64,000 nt of DNA, taken from NCBI RefSeq assembly GCF_013868055.1, contig NZ_JACEOL010000014.1:81297-145296 (forward strand), in the 5' to 3' direction. The notes under the pieces are model-generated. The model made no database searches and was not told the DNA's origin. It was given only the letters and a program-made list of their open reading frames with translations. This document shows positions 46,005 to 54,769 of this stretch, one piece after another. Made by a program: the position numbers and the translations under genes. How positions within the stretch are numbered: the stretch's first letter is position 1; every line of letters begins with the position of its first letter. This DNA is from Thermoactinomyces mirandus (lineage in GTDB: Bacteria; Bacillota; Bacilli; Thermoactinomycetales; Thermoactinomycetaceae).

Positions 46005-46937
46005 TTGCTTAAGTATTTTATCAAACGGTTTGTCCAGATGATATTGACGCTTTGGGTGATCGCTACCGTTACTTTTTTTATGATGAAAGCCATTCCGGGA
46101 GATCCCTTTTCGGATGAAAGGAAATTGCCGGCTCAGGTCGTGGCCAATTTACGGGCGCACTACCATTTGGATGACCCTGTTCCTGTTCAGTATCTGAATT
46201 ATATGGCCAATTTGCTTCGTTTTGATTTCGGGCCGTCGATCAAATATGAAACCCGCTCCATCAATGAAATGATTGCGGAAGGGTTTCCCGTTTCGGCCCA
46301 GTTGGGGGCACAGGCTCTGGTGTGTGCTGTTGTGGCTGGGCTGCTTCTGGGGATCGTTGCCGCCTTGAGGCATAACCGGCCGGTTGACTATTTGGCGATG
46401 GTGTTAGCTGTTTTGGGCATTTCCATTCCCGGTTTTGTCCTGGGACCATTATTGCAAAAGGTTTTGGGAGTGGAATGGGAATTGTTGCCTGTTGCCACAT
46501 GGGATGGATTTTCTTCTACCATCATGCCGACGCTGGCCCTGGCAGCCTTGCCCCTGGCGACGATTACCCGGCTGATTCGCTCAAGCATGGTGGAAGTGCT
46601 GACCCAGGACTATATCCGCACGGCACGAGCAAAGGGATTGCCGCCTTTCCTTGTTATTTCCCGGCATACATTAAGAAATGCGATTTTGCCGGTGGTCACC
46701 ATTTTGGGGCCGCTTGCTGTTGGAATTCTGACAGGGAGTTTTGTGATTGAAAATATCTTTTCCATTCCGGGGATCGGAAAGTATTTTGTCGAAAGCATTA
46801 ATAACCGGGATTATCCATTAATCATGGGAATCACCCTGTTTTATTCCGTCCTGCTTGTAGGGGTGAATTTTGCCGTTGATTTGGCTTACAGGTGGATTGA
46901 CCCGCGAATCGGGCTTGGCAAAAGGGAGGGAAATTGA
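46005..46937 (+). CDS. Oligopeptide/dipeptide ABC transporter permease (DppB/OppB family)
   Basis: A 310-residue inner-membrane permease with six spans. The family's IPGDPFSDER segment follows helix 1, and the EAA-type loop appears as YIRTARAKGLPPFLVISRHTLRNA (landmark ARAKGLPPF). The start is TTG at 46005, nine bases after AGGAGG. An ATG four bases upstream is out of frame and stops after three codons. The OppC-type permease and an OppD-type ATPase follow in one operon; no substrate-binding protein gene is adjacent. Confidence 0.92.
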   Translation: MLKYFIKRFVQMILTLWVIATVTFFMMKAIPGDPFSDERKLPAQVVANLRAHYHLDDPVPVQYLNYMANLLRFDFGPSIKYETRSINEMIAEGFPVSAQLGAQALVCAVVAGLLLGIVAALRHNRPVDYLAMVLAVLGISIPGFVLGPLLQKVLGVEWELLPVATWDGFSSTIMPTLALAALPLATITRLIRSSMVEVLTQDYIRTARAKGLPPFLVISRHTLRNAILPVVTILGPLAVGILTGSFVIENIFSIPGIGKYFVESINNRDYPLIMGITLFYSVLLVGVNFAVDLAYRWIDPRIGLGKREGN

Positions 46938-46938
46938 C

Positions 46939-47862
46939 ATGGAGCCTACTGTCCGGCCCCGGTTTCAGCCGGCAGTGCATAAGTCTGCCGTGGCCGAAAA
47001 GATTCGCCGGCCACAGACAACCTATTGGCAAAATGTATGGAACCGGCTGCGCAAAAACCTGCTGGCCCTGACCGGACTGATCCTGATTGTGGTCATTGCG
47101 CTGATCTCATTTCTCGGACCGATGATTTCACCATATCAATACAATGAACAGGATCTGGAATATGGGCGAAATCTCCCTCCATCAGTGGAGCATTGGTTTG
47201 GAACGGATGATTTGGGACGGGATGTGTTTGTCAGGGTTTGCGAGGGAGGAAAAATTTCGCTCACCATCGGGTTGGCTGCCGCACTGATCGACCTGTGCAT
47301 CGGGGTAATTTATGGCGGAATTGCGGGATACCGCGGCGGGCGCACTGATGAAATCATGATGCGGATTGTTGATGTTTTATGGGGATTGCCATATCTGTTA
47401 ACGGTCATTTTATTGATGGTGATCATGCCGCCGGGAATAACAACCATCATTCTGGCCCTGACCGTAACCGGATGGCTGAACATGGCCCGGCTGGTACGGG
47501 GGCAAATTCTGCAGCTGAAAGAGCAGGAATTCGTGCTGGCGGCGAAAACCCTGGGGGCCGGGACGGGACGACTGCTTTTCAGGCATTTGCTTCCCAATAC
47601 ATCAGGCCCGATCCTTATCATGTTAACATTAACCGTTCCATCAGCAATTTTTGCCGAAGCGTTTTTAAGTTTCCTCGGCCTCGGGGTTCAGGCGCCAATT
47701 GCCAGTTGGGGCACGATGATCAATGATGCGCTCATTACGGTGTTGTCCGGTGAATGGTGGCGCCTGTTCTTTCCGGCTCTGTTTCTCTGTTTGACCATGC
47801 TGGCCTTTAATGCGTTTGGAGATGGACTGCGCGACGCGCTTGATCCGAAAATGCGAAAATAG
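46939..47862 (+). CDS. Oligopeptide/dipeptide ABC transporter permease (DppC/OppC family)
   Basis: The second permease, 307 residues. A cytoplasmic N-terminal stretch of about 50 residues precedes helix 1 (LLALTGLILIVVIALISFLG); WFGTDDLGRDVFVRV is the family's OppC motif and FVLAAKTLGAGTGRLLFRHLLPN is the EAA loop (landmark AAKTLGAG). The ATG at 46939 is one base after the upstream stop and follows GGGAGGG. It must pair with the preceding permease to form the channel. Confidence 0.92.
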   Translation: MEPTVRPRFQPAVHKSAVAEKIRRPQTTYWQNVWNRLRKNLLALTGLILIVVIALISFLGPMISPYQYNEQDLEYGRNLPPSVEHWFGTDDLGRDVFVRVCEGGKISLTIGLAAALIDLCIGVIYGGIAGYRGGRTDEIMMRIVDVLWGLPYLLTVILLMVIMPPGITTIILALTVTGWLNMARLVRGQILQLKEQEFVLAAKTLGAGTGRLLFRHLLPNTSGPILIMLTLTVPSAIFAEAFLSFLGLGVQAPIASWGTMINDALITVLSGEWWRLFFPALFLCLTMLAFNAFGDGLRDALDPKMRK

Positions 47863-47877
47863 AAAGGGGGGAACCTG

Positions 47878-48891
47878 ATGGCAAAAGTGCTGCATGTGGA
47901 GGATCTTCATGTTTCCTTTCAGGTTGCGGGGGGAGAAGTGCAAGCGGTACGCGGAGTTACCTTCACTTTAAACAAACGCGAAACGCTGGCCATTGTGGGC
48001 GAATCAGGCAGCGGAAAAAGCGTGACGGCATTGTCGATCCTGGGATTGATCCCCTCGCCGCCCGGACGGATCAAACAGGGGAAAATCCGGTTTGGAGAAA
48101 GGGACTTGACCCGGTTGCCGGAAAAAGAATGGTATCGCATCAGGGGATCGGAAATCGGAATGATTTTTCAGGACCCGATGACTTCACTGAATCCAACCAT
48201 GACCATCGGGAAGCAAATCATGGAAGGGATTCGCTGGCACAGGCGGGCCGGCTGGTGCGAAGCCTTTCAAAAAGCAGTGGAGATCTTGAAACTGGTGGGC
48301 ATTCCTCATCCGGAGAAAAGAATGAAACAATATCCGCACGAATTTAGCGGGGGAATGCGCCAGCGGGTAGTGATCGCCATCGCCCTGGCCTGCTTTCCCA
48401 AAATATTGATTGCCGATGAACCGACTACCGCATTGGATGTTACGATTCAGGCGCAAATTCTGGATTTAATGAAAGAGATCCAGCGCCAGACGGGAACTTC
48501 CATTCTGATGATTACTCACGATCTCGGGGTTGTGGCGGAAACGGCAGACCGGGTCGCTGTCATGTACGGAGGGCAAATTGTGGAAATCGGATGGGTACAT
48601 GAAATTTTTGCCAGTCCCCGCCATCCCTATACAAGGGGGTTGATGGGATCAATTCCCTGCCTGGACAAGGCAAAAGATCAGGCACTTGAGCCGATTCCCG
48701 GTTCTCCGCCCGATCTGTTTCTGCCTCCGCCCGGATGTTTGTTTGCTGACCGTTGCCCTTATGCCATGAATGTCTGTTATGAAGAAATGCCTGAAACCAC
48801 ACATGTGTCCGGTTTCCATCAGGTGCGATGCTGGTTGGAAGATCCGGAAGCACCTCCAGTTTTCCCGAAAATCCTCCCGGAAAAATCTTGA
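47878..48891 (+). CDS. Oligopeptide/dipeptide ABC transporter ATP-binding protein (DppD/OppD family)
   Basis: A 337-residue ATPase: Walker A GESGSGKS, signature FSGGMRQR, Walker [15 protein letters not shown], and the H-loop in LMITHDLG. The C-terminal oligo_HPY region has four Cys ([15 protein letters not shown] and VRCW) that in related DppD proteins hold an iron-sulfur cluster. AAAGGGGGG precedes the ATG. The DppF/OppF-type second ATPase is missing after it, and no binding protein is present, so the transporter needs partners encoded elsewhere. Confidence 0.92.
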   Translation: MAKVLHVEDLHVSFQVAGGEVQAVRGVTFTLNKRETLAIVGESGSGKSVTALSILGLIPSPPGRIKQGKIRFGERDLTRLPEKEWYRIRGSEIGMIFQDPMTSLNPTMTIGKQIMEGIRWHRRAGWCEAFQKAVEILKLVGIPHPEKRMKQYPHEFSGGMRQRVVIAIALACFPKILIADEPTTALDVTIQAQILDLMKEIQRQTGTSILMITHDLGVVAETADRVAVMYGGQIVEIGWVHEIFASPRHPYTRGLMGSIPCLDKAKDQALEPIPGSPPDLFLPPPGCLFADRCPYAMNVCYEEMPETTHVSGFHQVRCWLEDPEAPPVFPKILPEKS

Positions 48892-48916
48892 CAAGCGGAA
48901 AGATACCCTTTATCAT
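48888..48916 (+). promoter_or_regulatory. Candidate sigma-A promoter of metX
   Basis: TTGACA (48888-48893), 17 bases, TATCAT (48911-48916), with the -35 overlapping the stop codon of the ABC ATPase gene and the SAM aptamer beginning 24 bases downstream. Confidence 0.75.
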
Positions 48917-48939
48917 TAACAAGAAAATTGAAAAAACAA

Positions 48940-49103
48940 CTTCTTATCCAGAGTGGTGGAGGGACTGGCCCGATGAAACCCGGCAACCTCGCTTGATCAT
49001 GAGCGGATGGTGCCAATTCCTGCAGGAGAATTTCCTGAGAGATGAGAAGAGGTGTACGGAATACGAGTATTTAAGGCCCTCTTCGATCGAAGAGGGCTTT
49101 TTC
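48940..49103 (+). promoter_or_regulatory. SAM-I riboswitch (S box)
   Basis: Aptamer at 48940-49049, with P1 CTTCTTATC paired to GATGAGAAG. The conserved elements AGAGTGGTGGAGGGACTGGC, GATGAAACCCGGCAACC and GGTGCCAATTCCTGCAG are in order. A terminator (GCCCTCTTCGA with TCGAAGAGGGC, then TTTTT) occupies 49076-49102. High SAM should switch off metX. Confidence 0.96.
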
Positions 49104-49136
49104 GTTTATAACCTGAATCCTTTTGGAGGAATGAAA

Positions 49137-50210
49137 ATGAATTTACAATTGATAAAGATAAAAGATCACGTGCATCTGGGTCCGTTCCAGCTGGAATGCG
49201 GAGAGGTTTTGCCGGAAGTGACGATTGCCTATGAAAAAGTGGGAAATATTGAAACCGATCAGGTTATCCTGGTTTGCCATGCTTTGACGGGAGATACGCA
49301 TGCTGTGGGAGACGAGGCGAATCCCGGCTGGTGGGATGGCCTGATTGGAGTGGGAAAATATATCGATTTGCAGAAATACACCGTGATCACCATGAATGTG
49401 ATTGGCGGATGCGCGGGCAGTACGGGGCCGGCTTCGATTGACCCCTGCACCAGGAAAGAATATGGCAGCCGGTTCCCGATGGTGACGATTCGGGATATGG
49501 TCCGGGTGCAGCATGAAGCATTGCGAAAGTTGGGAATCGATCGCCTTAAAGCGGTGATTGGCGGATCGATGGGCGGAATGATGGTCCTGGAGTGGGCGGT
49601 CATGTATCCCGGCTATATGGAAAAATGCATTCCGATCGCCACAGGGGCCACCCTCTCAACCATGTCGATGGCCTACAACGAAATTGGACGCCAGGCCATT
49701 CTGGAAGATCCGGAATTCAGGGGAGGAGACTACTATCCCGGGAAAGGGCCGGTGAAGGGACTGTCGATTGCGCGTATGATCGGGATGGTGACGTACCGGA
49801 CCAACCCGCTATTTGAACAGAGATTTGCCCAGCAAAACACCCAAAATACACAGGCCCTTGTTGAAAGTTACCTGCATTACCAGGGGAAAAAGCTGGTTAA
49901 CCGGTTTGATGCGAATACGTATTTGAGGTTTCTGGATGCAATGGATCACCATGATTTGGGCCGCGGCCGGGGAGGATTGGAAGAAGCTGTCAAGAATATC
50001 TCCGCCCAGGTTCTGACCATTGGCATCAAAGAGGATATCTACTTTCCCGTGCGACAACAGCGTGAATTCCACCAAATTTGCCAACGAGCCGGAATCAGGT
50101 CATCCTATCATGAATTTTCCTCCGATTATGGTCATGATGCTTTCCTTGTCGAGTATCAACTGTTTGGAAAACAAATTCAACAATTTTTGGATGAAGAATG
50201 GAATTATTGA
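49137..50210 (+). CDS. metX: Homoserine O-acetyltransferase
   Basis: MetX acetylates homoserine in methionine synthesis. An alpha/beta hydrolase with the nucleophile elbow GGSMGGMMVLEWA, the acidic residue around TIGIKEDIYFP and the His in DYGHDAFLVE. 357 residues. ATG at 49137 is chosen because GGAGGA sits seven bases before it; the ATG at 49131 is too close, and a longer frame back to 48828 runs through the riboswitch. MetX enzymes of Bacilli can be succinyl- or acetyl-specific, so the acyl donor is not certain. Confidence 0.93.
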   Translation: MNLQLIKIKDHVHLGPFQLECGEVLPEVTIAYEKVGNIETDQVILVCHALTGDTHAVGDEANPGWWDGLIGVGKYIDLQKYTVITMNVIGGCAGSTGPASIDPCTRKEYGSRFPMVTIRDMVRVQHEALRKLGIDRLKAVIGGSMGGMMVLEWAVMYPGYMEKCIPIATGATLSTMSMAYNEIGRQAILEDPEFRGGDYYPGKGPVKGLSIARMIGMVTYRTNPLFEQRFAQQNTQNTQALVESYLHYQGKKLVNRFDANTYLRFLDAMDHHDLGRGRGGLEEAVKNISAQVLTIGIKEDIYFPVRQQREFHQICQRAGIRSSYHEFSSDYGHDAFLVEYQLFGKQIQQFLDEEWNY

Positions 50211-50225
50211 AATTTTGACAGTTCC

Positions 50226-50255
50226 TTGACTAATGAAACGATAAGGGAGTAAAAT
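50226..50255 (+). promoter_or_regulatory. Candidate promoter of sdhCAB
   Basis: TTGACT (50226-50231), 18 bases, TAAAAT (50250-50255), about 95 bases before sdhC. A nearby TTGACA at 50215 has no good -10. Confidence 0.45.
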
Positions 50256-50350
50256 AAACAATGTTGAAACCCTTTACCGTTTAAAATGAGTTATATTAAA
50301 AACTTTCAATTCTTTCTCGGTGCGACTATGTTCTAGATTGGAGGCAAATG

Positions 50351-51001
50351 ATGAGCACACAACGCAGCTTTTTCAACCGTCGGATCCACTCGTTGTTAGG
50401 CGTAATACCGGTGGGCTTTTTTTTAATGGAGCATTTATTTACCAACTACTATGCCACACGAGGGGCATCAGCTTTTGTGGAAAAAGTTGACGGTCTTTGG
50501 AGTTTACCCTTTTTGGTTGTTTTGGAAATCTTCTTTATTATCCTGCCACTCCTGTACCATGGCATTTACGGGTTGTATATTGCCTTTACCGCAAAAAACA
50601 ATACCGGTAATTTTGGGACATTCCGTAACTGGATGTTTGTTTTGCAACGGGTGACAGGTGTTGCTACACTGATCTTTGTAATCTGGCATGTATGGCAAAC
50701 GAGGGTTCAGGTTGCTCTGTATGATCTGAGTTCTGAGCAACTGGCACAGCTAATGTCAGAATCCGTACAAAATCCTGTTATTTTCGCAGTCTACGTGATC
50801 GGATTGCTTTGTGCTGTCTTTCACTTCAGCAACGGAATGTGGTCATTCCTCGTCAGTTGGGGGATAACGGTTGGACCACGGGCCCAACGTGTTTCTACAT
50901 GGGTATGGGGCATTGTTTTCTTATTTGTCTCATATATGGGAATTTCATCACTATTCGCTTTTGCCCAATCTGATTTTATCCAACAATTGGCACAGTATTA
51001 G
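50351..51001 (+). CDS. sdhC: Succinate dehydrogenase cytochrome b558 subunit
   Basis: The five-helix di-heme membrane anchor of Bacillus-type succinate:menaquinone reductase. 216 residues; helices begin at IHSLLGVIPVGFFLMEHL, PFLVVLEIFFIILPLLYHGI, and so on. His residues for heme are visible at IHS, EHL, YHG, WHVW and FHFS. Two ATGs lie in tandem; the second (50351) is better spaced from GGAGG. First gene of the sdhCAB operon. Confidence 0.95.
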   Translation: MSTQRSFFNRRIHSLLGVIPVGFFLMEHLFTNYYATRGASAFVEKVDGLWSLPFLVVLEIFFIILPLLYHGIYGLYIAFTAKNNTGNFGTFRNWMFVLQRVTGVATLIFVIWHVWQTRVQVALYDLSSEQLAQLMSESVQNPVIFAVYVIGLLCAVFHFSNGMWSFLVSWGITVGPRAQRVSTWVWGIVFLFVSYMGISSLFAFAQSDFIQQLAQY

Positions 51002-51018
51002 AAGGGAGCACTTGACCA

Positions 51019-52785
51019 ATGAATGAAAAAATAATTATTGTGGGCGGTGGTTTGGCTGGTTTAATGGCCTCTATCAAAGCAGCTGAAGCAGGCGCCAACG
51101 TACAATTGTTTTCAATTGTTCCTGTGAAACGCTCTCACTCCGTATGTGCCCAAGGCGGTATCAATGGTGCTGTAAATACGAAGGGGGAAGGAGATTCCCC
51201 GTGGGAACACTTTGATGATACGGTTTACGGCGGAGACTTTTTGGCCAACCAGCCGCCGGTTAAAGCGATGTGTGAAGCGGCTCCGGGAATTATTTACATG
51301 ATGGATCGGATGGGAGTTCCGTTTAACCGTACCCCGGAAGGATTGATCGATTTTCGCCGGTTTGGGGGGACGAAACACCACCGTACCGCTTATGCGGGAG
51401 CAACCACCGGACAACAATTGCTTTATGCTCTGGATGAACAGGTACGTCGATTCGAAGTAGAGGGAAAAATCACGAAATATGAACATTGGGAATTCCTGCG
51501 CATCGTCCAGGACGACGAAGGACGTTGCCGTGGAATTGTTGCCCAGAACCTGAGAAGCAGCGAAATTGTTACGTTCCCGTCTGATGCGGTGATCCTGGCA
51601 ACAGGCGGACCAGGAATCATATTCGGCAAATCGACCAACTCGATGATCAATACAGGGACAGCTGCCGGTTCGGTATATCAACAAGGGGCTTACTACGCCA
51701 ATGGTGAGTTTATCCAGATTCACCCGACCGCCATCCCCGGAGACGACAAATTGCGCCTGATGTCTGAATCTGCACGCGGTGAGGGAGGAAGGGTTTGGAC
51801 ATATAAAGATGGAAAACCATGGTATTTCCTGGAAGAATGGTATCCGGCCTATGGAAACCTGGTTCCGCGTGACATTGCGACACGTGCCATCTTCAAAGTC
51901 GTTGTCGACATGAAACTGGGCGTCGATGGTGAAAACATGGTTTACCTCGATTTGTCCCATAAAGATCCGCATGAACTGGATGTAAAACTGGGCGGTATTA
52001 TTGAAATCTATGAAAAATTCGTAGGCGAAGATCCCAGAAAAGTTCCAATGAGAATTTTCCCGGCCGTACACTATTCGATGGGCGGCTTGTGGGTTGACTA
52101 TAATCAGATGACCAATATACCCGGATTGTTTGCCGCCGGGGAATGTGAATATCAATACCACGGAGCGAACCGTTTGGGAGCCAACTCCCTCCTTTCCAGC
52201 ATTTACGGTGGAATGGTTGCCGGCCCCAAAGCACTTGAATATATACATGGATTGGATAAAAGCGTTGAATCGATGTCTGCAGATGCTTTTGAAGCCCAAC
52301 GCAAAGTGGAAGAGGAGAAATTCGAAAACCTCCTGAAAAAGGATAGCGGAAATGAAAATGCCTATCTTATTCATAAAGAATTGGGAGAATGGATGACCGA
52401 TAACGTAACCGTTGTTCGTTATAATGACCGTCTGAAAGAGACAGATGAAAAGATTCAGGAATTAATGGAACGCTATAAAAACATTAATATGATTGATACC
52501 AGCAAGTGGAGCAACCAGGCAGTTGCATTTACCCGTCATTTATGGAATATGCTGCAACTTGCCCGTGTCATAACCATAGGTGCATATAAACGTAACGAAA
52601 GCCGCGGAGCCCACTATAAACCGGAGTTCCCGGACAGAAATGATGAAGAATGGTTGAAAACAACGAAAGCGAAATACACACCGGAAGGACCTGAATTTGA
52701 ATATGAACCGGTTGATGTTTCGTTGATTAAGCCTCGCCCGCGTCGTTATGATGTGGATAAGGGAGGAAATGCGAAAAATGAGTGA
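51019..52785 (+). CDS. sdhA: Succinate dehydrogenase flavoprotein subunit
   Basis: The 588-residue FAD subunit that oxidises succinate. The dinucleotide motif IIVGGGLAGLMASIKAAEAG, the flavin-linking His in KRSHSVCAQGGING, and the active-site HPTAIPG and SESARGEGGRVW segments are intact. The text is nearly identical to the Bacillus type (no long insertions). It follows sdhC by 17 bases, and its stop overlaps the sdhB start by eight bases. Confidence 0.97.
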   Translation: MNEKIIIVGGGLAGLMASIKAAEAGANVQLFSIVPVKRSHSVCAQGGINGAVNTKGEGDSPWEHFDDTVYGGDFLANQPPVKAMCEAAPGIIYMMDRMGVPFNRTPEGLIDFRRFGGTKHHRTAYAGATTGQQLLYALDEQVRRFEVEGKITKYEHWEFLRIVQDDEGRCRGIVAQNLRSSEIVTFPSDAVILATGGPGIIFGKSTNSMINTGTAAGSVYQQGAYYANGEFIQIHPTAIPGDDKLRLMSESARGEGGRVWTYKDGKPWYFLEEWYPAYGNLVPRDIATRAIFKVVVDMKLGVDGENMVYLDLSHKDPHELDVKLGGIIEIYEKFVGEDPRKVPMRIFPAVHYSMGGLWVDYNQMTNIPGLFAAGECEYQYHGANRLGANSLLSSIYGGMVAGPKALEYIHGLDKSVESMSADAFEAQRKVEEEKFENLLKKDSGNENAYLIHKELGEWMTDNVTVVRYNDRLKETDEKIQELMERYKNINMIDTSKWSNQAVAFTRHLWNMLQLARVITIGAYKRNESRGAHYKPEFPDRNDEEWLKTTKAKYTPEGPEFEYEPVDVSLIKPRPRRYDVDKGGNAKNE

Positions 52786-53530
52786 ACAACAATTCATACA
52801 CCTCGTCATAACACGTCAGGATGGACCGGATCAAAAACCGTATGTGGATGAATTTAAAATTCCCTACCGGAAGAATATGAATATTATCTCCGCATTGATG
52901 GAGATCCAACGTAACCCGGTAAACAGCAAAGGCGAAAAAGTGGCTCCAGTACAATGGGAATCCAACTGTCTGGAAGAGGTATGCGGGGCTTGTTCAATGG
53001 TGATCAACGGGAAACCGCGCCAGGCCTGTTCCGCTCTTGTAGATAGCCTGGAACAGCCGATCCGCATTCAGCCGATGAATACATTTCCTGTCATTCGCGA
53101 CCTGATTGTGGATCGCAGCCGGATGTTTAACGCGCTGAAACATGTCAAAGCGTGGATTCCGATTGATGGAACACATGACCTGGGACCTGGACCGCGTATT
53201 TCCGAAAATGAACGGCAATGGCGCTATGAGCTGTCAAGATGTATGACATGCGGGGTCTGTCTGGAAGCATGCCCGAATGTAAATGAAAAATCAAACTTTA
53301 AAGGCCCGTTTGTCGTTGGGCAAGTTCAATTGTTTAATACCCATCCAACCGGAGCGATGAACAGGGAAGAACGGCTCGAAGCGCTGTTGGATGAGGGAGG
53401 CTTGCAGGAGTGCGGAAATTCCCAAAACTGTGTGCAAGCCTGCCCGAAAGGAATTCCGTTGACTACAGCGATTGCCAAATCTAATCGGGAAGCAACAAAA
53501 CATTTGTTTAAAAAATGGTTATCTGTTTAA
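52778..53530 (+). CDS. sdhB: Succinate dehydrogenase iron-sulfur subunit
   Basis: The 250-residue electron-transfer subunit. The 2Fe-2S ligands are in NCLEEVCGACSMVINGKPRQAC (landmarks C-x4-C-x2-C...C), the 4Fe-4S in CMTCGVCLEACP and the 3Fe-4S partner Cys in CGNSQNCVQACPKGIPL. The ATG at 52778 follows GGGAGGA; the frame extends further back inside sdhA but has no signal. Last gene of sdhCAB; a shared terminator follows. Confidence 0.97.
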   Translation: MSEQQFIHLVITRQDGPDQKPYVDEFKIPYRKNMNIISALMEIQRNPVNSKGEKVAPVQWESNCLEEVCGACSMVINGKPRQACSALVDSLEQPIRIQPMNTFPVIRDLIVDRSRMFNALKHVKAWIPIDGTHDLGPGPRISENERQWRYELSRCMTCGVCLEACPNVNEKSNFKGPFVVGQVQLFNTHPTGAMNREERLEALLDEGGLQECGNSQNCVQACPKGIPLTTAIAKSNREATKHLFKKWLSV

Positions 53531-53535
53531 AATAA

Positions 53536-53572
53536 GAGAACCGCTGGGTTTGGAACCAGCGGTTCTTTTTTA
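53536..53572. terminator. Bidirectional terminator, sdhB / DUF1002 gene
   Basis: GAACCGCTGG and CCAGCGGTTC form the stem (loop about 8 bases), with T-tracts on both sides when read from either strand. It lies between convergent genes. Confidence 0.88.
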
Positions 53573-54481
53573 TTGCCGTGACGAAGCTGATGTAAAGAGT
53601 TCACCAATCGAATCGAATAGTTCTCCCAACCATTCGAAAATGGTATCAATGATTCCTTGGGTTTTTTCAGAATCCAGAATGTTTTTGATGTCTCCGCGCA
53701 GGTTTTCAAATTGCTGGCTGATTTGATCCCAATCAATGCCCAGTTCACTGAAATGCTGGGCAAATTGAGTCATCTCGTTAATCGTTTGCTCATTCAGGTT
53801 AATATTGAAATCGTTGGAAACATTGATAATGATATCGCGGAACTCTTCAGGGTTTTTCGGTTTTTCTTCAGAGATCTGTTTTTTCACTTCGTTGATAAAT
53901 TGTACTGCTTTGTTCGGATCTCCAATCTGTTGTGAAAGATCTTGTGTGCGGACAATTTCTTCATTGGCTACCTGCTTTTTGTTTTCATCAATTTTTTGTC
54001 CGGTGGCAGTTTCAAATGCCTTGATAATTCCGGTCAAGCCGGCTGTGCCTGAAACTTTGAACGGAGCGGTAACATAGATGTCCGCATCCTTGATTCCGGC
54101 TGTGATCGCTGCGTTTGCATACATGCTTGGCGTAATCGTTGTAATATTGTTGGTTTTGACGGAAATTCCCTTGTTGGATGAAGTCAGTGTGATTTTGGCA
54201 GATGAAATGGCCCTTTGTCCAATAACATCTTTACTCAGGTAGCTTCCCAGGTATTGGTGCTCTTCCTGGTTGGTCACCTCAATCACTTTGACTGCGTTCC
54301 CGTTGGGATCGACGCCCATCTCATTCAGGATCTGATCACGTTGGGTTCCAGTCAGATCTTTACCCAGGGTTACAACGGTTTCTCCTTCAATAGCATCGGC
54401 TGAAACCTGCAGGGGTGCTATTAAGGAAAAAGCTGTCAAAATAACAAGGGTAAATACCCCCCAAAATTTGATGTTTTTCAT
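53570..54481 (-). CDS. Secreted DUF1002 protein (YpuA-like)
   Basis: A 303-residue exported protein with a signal peptide (1-29, ending VSADA). The DUF1002 core (about 35-300) includes TVVTLGKDLTGTQRDQILNEMG, YLSKDVIGQRAISSAKIT-type text and the TPSMYANAAITAGIKDADIYVTAPFKVSGTAGLTGI block (landmark AAITAGIKDA). YpuA of B. subtilis has no firm function. AAAGGGGGA precedes the ATG. Convergent with sdhB; not in an operon. Confidence 0.9.
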   Translation of the reverse strand: MKNIKFWGVFTLVILTAFSLIAPLQVSADAIEGETVVTLGKDLTGTQRDQILNEMGVDPNGNAVKVIEVTNQEEHQYLGSYLSKDVIGQRAISSAKITLTSSNKGISVKTNNITTITPSMYANAAITAGIKDADIYVTAPFKVSGTAGLTGIIKAFETATGQKIDENKKQVANEEIVRTQDLSQQIGDPNKAVQFINEVKKQISEEKPKNPEEFRDIIINVSNDFNINLNEQTINEMTQFAQHFSELGIDWDQISQQFENLRGDIKNILDSEKTQGIIDTIFEWLGELFDSIGELFTSASSRQ

Positions 54482-54691
54482 CAGTTATGAAATCCCCCTT
54501 TTTACTAAAAGAAACGAGAAATTGCCCTGTTGAGTTTCCTTTATCCTGTTGTAAATAAAGGAAAGATCCCTTCTGAACAAAGTGACTCAAGCCTATTGTA
54601 ACCTGTACGGCGCATTCTGTGAACAGTAAAAAAGTAGAGTGCTTACCATAATCTATCTTTATGTTATTGACGCAGGTACATTTACAACGAA

Positions 54692-54763
54692 AAACACCCT
54701 GCTCCGGATGACCTGTGATGCTTCCTAAACATTGTCTTCAGCTCCACCGGGGCAGGGTGTTTC
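54692..54763 (-). terminator. Terminator of the fumarase gene
   Basis: AAACACCCTGC...GG pairs with CC...GCAGGGTGTTT, 14 pairs around a 40-base loop, with TTTTT at the minus-strand 3' side. Weaker than most because of the large loop. Confidence 0.55.
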
Positions 54764-54769
54764 CAATTA

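Noticed and set aside
48828..49136. N-terminal extension of MetX
   Set aside because: It would translate through the promoter region and SAM riboswitch; the proper start has a ribosome-binding site at 49125.
51112..52374. 420-codon open frame on the minus strand opposite sdhA
   Set aside because: It is a shadow of a strongly conserved gene; no ribosome-binding site and a translation unlike any family.
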